DNA of 64,000 nt, taken from Iris pallida (Eukaryota; Streptophyta; Magnoliopsida; Asparagales; Iridaceae). The position numbers and the translations under genes were made by a program. Below are positions 57,974 to 64,000 of this stretch, one piece after another. The first letter of the stretch is position 1. The number at the start of each line of letters is the position of its first letter. The stretch lies in assembly GCA_029216955.1 (NCBI GenBank), contig JANAVB010015600.1, forward strand, positions 38,090,039 to 38,154,038, in the 5' to 3' direction. The notes under the pieces were generated by a model, which saw nothing but the letters and a program-made list of their open reading frames with translations, was not told the DNA's origin and did not search any database.

Positions 57974-59046
57974 TGTTGGCCCATTGGTCATGGTCAAACT
58001 GATTTTAATAATTGATCAAACTCTGTCTGGATATATGAAGTTAGTCAGGATATATCGGACTCTTGGACATGATCAAGAACAGCTATCTACACAGTTCAAG
58101 ACCGAAACAATGTTTGCATGTTCAAGTCTGTATTTCTTTGAGCAATGTATTTTTCATTTTATTGAGTCTAGGAATACGTTGTACACCGAGTCGTACTGGC
58201 AAATAGGCTATTCCAAAATGTTTTCAAATTATCTTTTAAAATGTCCTTTGTTTTGAAAAACATTCTTATTAACAAAAGTTTCAAAAAGGTTTTTCAAAAA
58301 GGTTTTCAAAAATCCCCAAAATCTATTTTTAAATACCTAACCTAACCCTGACAGAACTCGGCCAGAGTTCGGCCAGAGTTCGGTTAGTAGCCGTTTTGAT
58401 TTTTGAATTCTCTAGAACATGGTCCTCCTGCAGTTGCGGATTTGATCGAGATTTTCTCATCGAGTTCTGCCCGAATTCTGCCCGAATTCTGCCAGAATTC
58501 TGTCTTTGGAAAAACTATAAATAGAGAAGGATTTCGACCATTTCAACTCACTCATTCACTTTCAATCTTCTCTCTATCTAAAGCTTTCAGTCTTCCAAAG
58601 AGTTTTCTTGAGCTTTAAATTTCAGATCCCAAGCCAATTACAATCCTCTAGTCGATTTGCCAGTGCGGTGCGGTCTAGAAGTTTCTGAGAGATTGTAATC
58701 AGAAGGCTTGATTGAAGAATACCTCTTCACAATTGAAGTTGGACGAGTTCTTCGTATCAAAGCTCGCGTTGTAGAAGTTGCAAGGACTTCGTAAGAAAAC
58801 TTGCGGTTTTGCCAATAGTGGATTCAACTGGTAGCAAGAGTTTTACCGACTGGATTAGTCCTCAACAGAGGAAAACTAGTATACATCGTTGTCTTTGCGT
58901 TTGATTTCTTATCTCTGCCTTTACATTACTTAGTTGTGATTATTATTTTGTGATCTTGCTGCTAACATTTTTTAATTAGCACATTTCCGCTGCCAACTCT
59001 ATTCACCTCCCTCTAGAGTATTGTGCTTTACGATTTCGTTCCTACA
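57974..59046 (+). repeat. SIRE-like 5' LTR (1073 bp)
   Basis: Starts TGTTGGCCCATTGG and ends TTCCTACA two bases before the primer site. TATA box TATAAATA at 58516-58523. Upstream of it, repeats of GAATTCTGCCC/GAGTTCGGCC at 58360-58500. No coding sequence. Confidence 0.8.
58516..58523 (+). promoter_or_regulatory. TATA box of SIRE-like LTR
   Basis: TATAAATA in AAACTATAAATAGAGAAGG, about 530 bp before the LTR end. Confidence 0.65.
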
Positions 59047-59048
59047 AT

Positions 59049-59060
59049 TGGTATCAGAGC
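59049..59060 (+). other. Primer-binding site, initiator-Met tRNA
   Basis: TGGTATCAGAGC, the exact complement of the plant initiator methionine tRNA 3' end, two bases after the LTR. It starts minus-strand DNA synthesis. Confidence 0.93.
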
Positions 59061-59139
59061 GGGTGTTACAGGTAAAGCAAGGTAACATTACAATTATTTA
59101 TTCATTTAATTAATTGTTATATAGATCACAGCACAATAC

Positions 59140-60970
59140 ATGGCAACTGTAAAATTCACAAGTGAAGGCCAAGCCACAAACAGATCTCCACTGTTTGATG
59201 GTACGAACTATACCTATTGGAAAACACGTATGAGTTTCTTCTTGAAATCTCTTGACTTTGATTTATGGTCTATTGTTATTGATGGCTATCAAAAGCCACC
59301 TCGTATAAATGTTGATGGAGTTCTAGTTGAAAAACCCCATAACAGATATACAGAGGAGGAAAAAAAAAGGCCAGTCTTGACACACGTGCTATTAACGCTC
59401 TATTTTATGCTTTAGACAGAACTGAATTTAACAGGGTGTCTATCTGCACAACGGCTAATGAAGTGTGGAAGCTACATGAAGGCACGACTCAAGTCAAAGA
59501 ATCAAAGGTCAGCAGACTTACTCAAGAGTATGAGGTGTTCAAGATGAAGCCCAACGAAACAGTTACTCAGATGTTCGAAAGATTCCTGAATATTGTAAAT
59601 CCTTTGTCCTCCCTAGGCAAAGAATACAGTAACCATGAAAAGATTCGCAAACTTCTGCGAGCACTTACCAAGAACTGGATTCCAAAGGCTACTGCGATCA
59701 TTGAAGGGAACGATCTGACAACTATGTCCCTCGAAGTACTCATGGGTAAGCTACTCACTCATGAACTGGAGCTACAAGATTTTGAAGAGCCTGCACCAAA
59801 GGAGAAGACGATCGCTTTCAAGGTTCAGCACATAAAAGATGCTGAAGGTGACTCAGACATCAGTGAATCTGATGGTGAAGATCAAGCACTCCTAGCAAGG
59901 AAATTCAAAAGATTCATGAGATATAAGAAGAAAGACAAAGAAAACAATAGTCGCAACAACTGGTATCAAGATAATGCTGTCTGCTATGGCTGCAAGAAGA
60001 AGGGACACATGAAGAAGGATTGTCCTACAAACTCATCATCAAACAAGAAGAGCAACAGGTATGAAAAAGGAAACCTGAAGAGATCAACATCTCAGAGATA
60101 TGCCAACACCAGCATATGGCATGAAAGTGAAGCCAGCGACTCAGAAGATGAATAATCAGAAGACGCTGCAAACGTATGCTTTATGGCATCCGATCAGGTA
60201 CCTACTGAACCTGTAGTTGATACATATGATGACTTCACCTTTGAGCAACTAGGAGATGCCTTCAGTGAACTGATAAGTGATTACAGGAAACTGCGTAGCA
60301 AATATCAGACCTCTAAGAAGGTACTCAAAGAGTACAAAGGAGAAATAAGAAGACATACCGACCTACTAGCTGAGGTTAGAAATAATGTTAGTGAGTCTGG
60401 TGAGCTTTCCTCTATTAAGCTCTTATTACACGAGACTACCAAGTCATCTGAAGAGAAAGACAAGGTTATTGACCAACTCAAAGAAGAACTTTCTAAAGAG
60501 AATAAAAGTCTTCAAGGTGCACAAATCAGAATGGAAACACTCACTTCTGATTATACTAAGTTGTATGATACTTCCAAAAGATTAGAAATTAGGTTAGGAA
60601 AACAGCCTGAGACTGCTGCTTCCTTCCCTAACACGTCACTTACCGAAAAATCGGAACATTCCCAAACCAAACACTGTTAGACCTAACCCTATCAAACCTT
60701 TACCCCAAAAAGTTAAGCCCAAACAGGATTATAGGCATGCTTTCTTCTATACTAGAAAACCTAAACCTACCAACAATGCACACCACTCAGCTTTCAACAC
60801 TCGACATGCACAATGTCATTATTGTGGCCTCATTGGTCATATTTTATCTGCATATAGAATCAGAAAGCTTGTTCATTTAAATATTTATGCTTGGATACCA
60901 AAGGCTAACATTTCAGGACCCTACAAGAAATGGGTACCAAAAGTTTTATCTGCAAATTATTTTCTAGGTG
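59140..60970 (+). pseudogene. gag: SIRE-like gag, with frameshifts and stops
   Basis: Starts with ATG 59140 (SPLFDGTNYTYWKTRM, the copia gag N-terminal motif). A frameshift falls in an A-run at about 59360-59368. The main part, 59436-60155, has VWKLHEGT, the RLTQEYEVFKMKPNE block and an intact CCHC knuckle (CYGCKKKGHMKKDC, near 59982). TAA 60153 is followed in frame by a Glu/Lys-rich coiled-coil-like stretch (60183-60640), an extension seen in SIRE gag. A second frameshift near 60650 leads to a second, damaged knuckle (CHYCGLIGHILSAY, about 60812) and the run-in to protease. It would assemble the virus-like particle. Confidence 0.82.
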
Positions 60971-62120
60971 GAACACCTTTCATATGCTAGAAGCAAATGG
61001 ATCCTCGACAGCGGTTATTTATGGCATATGACCGGTGACGCTACACTATTTGCAACACTGTCGAAGAAAAAAAAGGAAGGCTATGTCTTCTTCGGTAATA
61101 ACTTGAAAGGGTATATTATTGGTATCGGTGATGTTGGTAAGTCTTCCTATCTTGTGATTAAGGATGTCTGTCTGGTTACCGAGTTGAAACATAATCTACT
61201 CAGTGTAAGTCATCTAGCAGATCATGGTTATGGCATCAACTTTGGCAAAGACAAATGTACTATAGTTGATAGCTCAACTGGTAGTACTATCTTTGAAGGC
61301 ATCAGGGAAGATAACATATATGTTTTCTATTTGTTGGAAGAAACTAACATTTCAGGTAGATGCTTAATGGCTTAAAGTGATGAGAGTCATCTGTGGCACA
61401 TGAGACTCGGTCACGCAAATATGGACACAATCTCAAGATTATCCACAAAGAAGCTAGTACGCGATTTACCGGACATAACATTCAAAAAGGATTCGGTATG
61501 CAGCCAATGTGAAAAGAACAAAGCTACCAGATCCACATTCAAGTCAGTAAACACAGTATGTACTACTAGACCTCTACAATTGCTACATATGGACTTATTT
61601 GATCCTAGCAGAGTCGCTAGCCTCGGAGGTAAGCTTTATGCTTTTGTAATTATAGATGATTTCTCTAGATACACGTAGGTATACTTTTTGACACACAAGA
61701 ATGATGTATTATCCGAATTTATCGCCTTTTGCAAGAAAGTACAGAATGAAAAAGGTTACATGATCACTCGTATTAGAAGCGATCATGGTGGCGAATTCGA
61801 GAATGCAGAGTTTGAGCAATTTTTTGACACACGGTTTTGTACACGAGTTCTCCTGCCCTAGGAATCCACAACAAAATGGAGTTGTGGAACGTAAAAACAT
61901 AACTCTATCCGAAATGGCCAGAGTAATGTTAAACTAGTTTAGTCTACCCAAATATTTCTGGGCGGAAGCTGTCAATACAGCTTGTTTTGTTCTCAATAGA
62001 GTTGTAATTCGACCCAAATCGAAGAAGACTCCATTTGAGTTATGGTTTGATAGAATTCCATCAGTTTCATATTTTAGAATATTTGGTTGTAAATGTTTTA
62101 TTCTTAATACGAAAGACAAT
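60968..62120 (+). pseudogene. SIRE-like protease and integrase, with stops and frameshift
   Basis: Protease with catalytic ILDSG near 60995 and the following HNLLSVSHLAD block. TAA 61373 separates it from the pre-integrase zinc finger (HMRLGHANM ... CSQCEKNK, 61397-61520). Integrase core: first Asp in LLHMDLFDPSR (about 61590), second in RSDHGGEFEN (about 61780), Glu in NGVVERKN (about 61885). TAG 61676 replaces Trp; a frameshift lies at about 61825-61840 and a TAG at 61933. The frame then enters the RT region at 62121. Confidence 0.82.
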
Positions 62121-63243
62121 TTGGAAAAGTTTGACGAAAAGGTCGATGAAGGTATATTTTTAGGTTATGCGGCCAAGAGCAAAGGATACAGAGTCTTCAA
62201 CAAACGAACCATGATCATCGAAGAGTCAATCAACGTCACTTTTGATGAACTGAATCAAATGACTATCGATGACAATAACGAAGATCCAACTGTACCAAGC
62301 TCAACAACAGCTGATTCTCAACCAAGCTCGGCACTAGCTGATCCTCCTAGAGAAGATCCAGGAACCAGCTACCTTCAGAGTCTGCCTAAAAGATTAAAAT
62401 TTACGGCTGATCATCCAAAGGATTTGGTAATTGGTAACATTACCAAAGGTGTAAGTACTCGTACATCCAGTAGAGATATTGTTTCTAGTGTTGCATTTAT
62501 TTCACAGCTAGAACCCAAAACTATTGATGAAGCATGTAGTGATAGTTTTTGGATATATGCTATGCAAGAGGAATTAAACCAATTTGAACGAAATCAAGTT
62601 TGGGAACTTGTTCCCAAGCCTATTGATCATTCGGTCATTGGCACCCGTTGGGTATTCCGAAATAAACTTAATGAGAATGGTTTAGTGACTCGTAATAAGG
62701 CTCGACTCGTAGCTCAAGGATACAATCAGGAAGAATGTATCGACTACGATGAGACTTATGCCCCAGTTGCGAGATTAGAATCTATTCGCATGTTATGTGC
62801 ATTTGCATGTTTTCATAATTTTAAATTATTTCAAATGGATGTCAAGAGTGCATTTTTAAATGGTTTTATTAAAGAAGAAGTTTTTGTAGCACAACCTCCA
62901 GGTTTCACAGATTTTAAAAACCTTGATCATGTTTTCATGTTGAAAAAAGCTTTATACGGTTTGAAACATGCCCCTCATGCTTGGTATGATCGTCTAAGCT
63001 CTTTTCTACTTGACAACGATTTTTCAAAAGGCAAGGTTGACACTACACTTTTTATTAAGTCCTTTAATGGTAAGCTTTTTTTAATACAAGTCTATGTTGA
63101 TGATATTATTTTTGGATCTACTGATGAATCTCTGTGTCAAGAATTTTCTAAGTGTATGCAGAATGAGTTTGCGATGAGCATGATGGGAGAGCTGAAATTC
63201 TTTCTCGGACTGCAAATCAAACAAACTGACAATAAGGACGTTC
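62121..63243 (+). pseudogene. SIRE-like reverse transcriptase
   Basis: Open from 62121 through RT. Integrase C-terminal remnant (GIFLGYAAKSKGYRVFN), then the copia RT start (WVFRNKLNENG), KARLVAQGY, FQMDVKSAFLNG, LKKALYGLK and the catalytic YVDDIIFGS near 63094. A frameshift at about 63240 separates it from RNase H. All RT catalytic Asp residues are present. Confidence 0.88.
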
Positions 63244-64000
63244 ATAAATCAAGCCAAGTACACAAAAGATTTGCTAAAGAAGTTTGATCTGGACAATGTC
63301 AAACCTATTGGCACTCCGATGGCAACTTCAACAAAGCTTGATATTGATGAACAAGGCAAGCCGGTCGACACACGTAAGTATCGAAATATGATCGGTAGTT
63401 TACTTTATTTAACTGCTAGTCGTCCAGATATTATGTTTAGTGTTTGCCTGTGTACACGTTTTCAAGCTAATCCAAAGGAATCACATATGTGCGCAGTTAA
63501 GCATATCTTTCGATACTTTAAGGGCACCCCTTCTGTTGGCTTATGGTATCCCAAAACTAAGTCCTTTGACCTTACTGGTTATTCGGATGCAGATTTTGCT
63601 GGATGCAAAGTTGATAGAAAAAGTACCAGTGGCACATGTCATTTCTTAGGCAAGGCTTTAGTCTCATGGTTTAGTAAAAAGCAAAATTCTGTAGCCCTAT
63701 CAATAACAGAGGCTGAGTATATCGCCGCAGGACGTTGTTGTGCTCAGATTTTGTGGATGAAACAAACCTTAGAAGACTATGATTTATTTTATACACATAT
63801 TCCCATTTTCTGTGATAACACGAGCACTATTAATTTAACTAAGAATCCTGTATGTCATTCTCGTACAAAACATATCGAGATTCGACATCATTTTCTTAGA
63901 GATCATCATCAAAATGGAGACATTGACCTTGTATACATAGATACTGAGAATCAATTAGCTGACATTTTCACTAAAACCTCTAGCAGAAGATCGTTTCAAT
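63244..64000 (+). pseudogene. SIRE-like RNase H, runs off window
   Basis: Open for 252 codons to the window end in a frame shifted from RT. Copia RNase H blocks: IGSLLYLTASRPDI, GYSDADFAGCKVDRKSTSG, SITEAEYIAA, FCDNTSTINL, IEIRHHFLRD and LADIFTK. Acidic catalytic residues are present. It removes RNA from the RNA/DNA hybrid. Confidence 0.87.

Larger units (their letters stand above)
57974..64000 (+). mobile_element. Ty1/copia SIRE-like element, 3' end off window
   Basis: 5' LTR 57974-59046, initiator-Met primer site, then gag, protease, integrase, RT and RNase H. Integrase before RT is the copia order. Long gag with an extra coiled-coil stretch and the LTR size fit the SIRE/Maximus clade. Multiple stops and frameshifts make it inactive. 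Inserted into the chromoviral LTR; left flank is GATAT. The right TSD, any envelope-like ORF and the 3' LTR are outside the window. Confidence 0.82.

Noticed and set aside
1..64000. Host protein-coding gene, tRNA or rRNA
   Set aside because: Every long frame with recognisable residues belongs to a retrotransposon; no tRNA-like cloverleaf or rRNA segment was noticed on either strand.

Overview
The window is plant nuclear heterochromatin made almost entirely of nested LTR retrotransposons. The lineages are typical of flowering plants with large genomes: Ty3/gypsy Tat (second, archaeal-type RNase H), Tekay/Del-like chromoviruses with a chromodomain, and a Ty1/copia element of SIRE type. I found no host gene, tRNA, rRNA or CRISPR. 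The species cannot be named from this sequence.

Layout. A Tat element (TatA) enters from the left edge. Its gag, protease, RT, two RNases H and integrase occupy 2-7554. Its 3' non-coding region and an antisense gene are split by three later insertions: (1) a minus-strand Tekay-type chromovirus at 7966-18608 (TSD CCTCC); (2) a gag-only, non-autonomous element with 4.5-kb LTRs at 19767-30993 (TSD CCGAG); (3) a second, internally deleted Tat element (TatB) at 31513-41815 (TSD GCGGC/ACGGC). TatA resumes at 18609-19766, 30994-31512 and 41816-46075 and ends in its 3' LTR, 46076-47402. TatA itself lies in the gag of an older chromovirus whose remaining gag-pol and 3' LTR follow (47403-54763). That element is followed by the 3' end of another chromovirus, and the LTR of that one (from 55209) is cut by a SIRE-like copia element that runs off the right edge (57974-64000).

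How the parts relate. All sense gag-pol genes carry nonsense codons, frameshifts or catalytic substitutions. Many stops look like C-to-T decay (CAG to TAG, CGA to TGA). The exception is the Tekay pol frame, which is open for 1114 codons but has lost the first integrase Asp.

Three things stand out. Both Tat copies carry, antisense between integrase and 3' LTR, a gene resembling the plant mobile domain (PMD) family. It has a TATA box about 100 bp upstream and three GT-AG introns at matching positions and phases. The Tat 3' non-coding region holds about ten copies of a hairpin module whose outer stems differ in sequence but stay paired, plus a second family of asymmetric two-stem hairpins. A short ATGCGGCTC-like motif is repeated both in the Tat LTRs and in intron 1 of the antisense gene.
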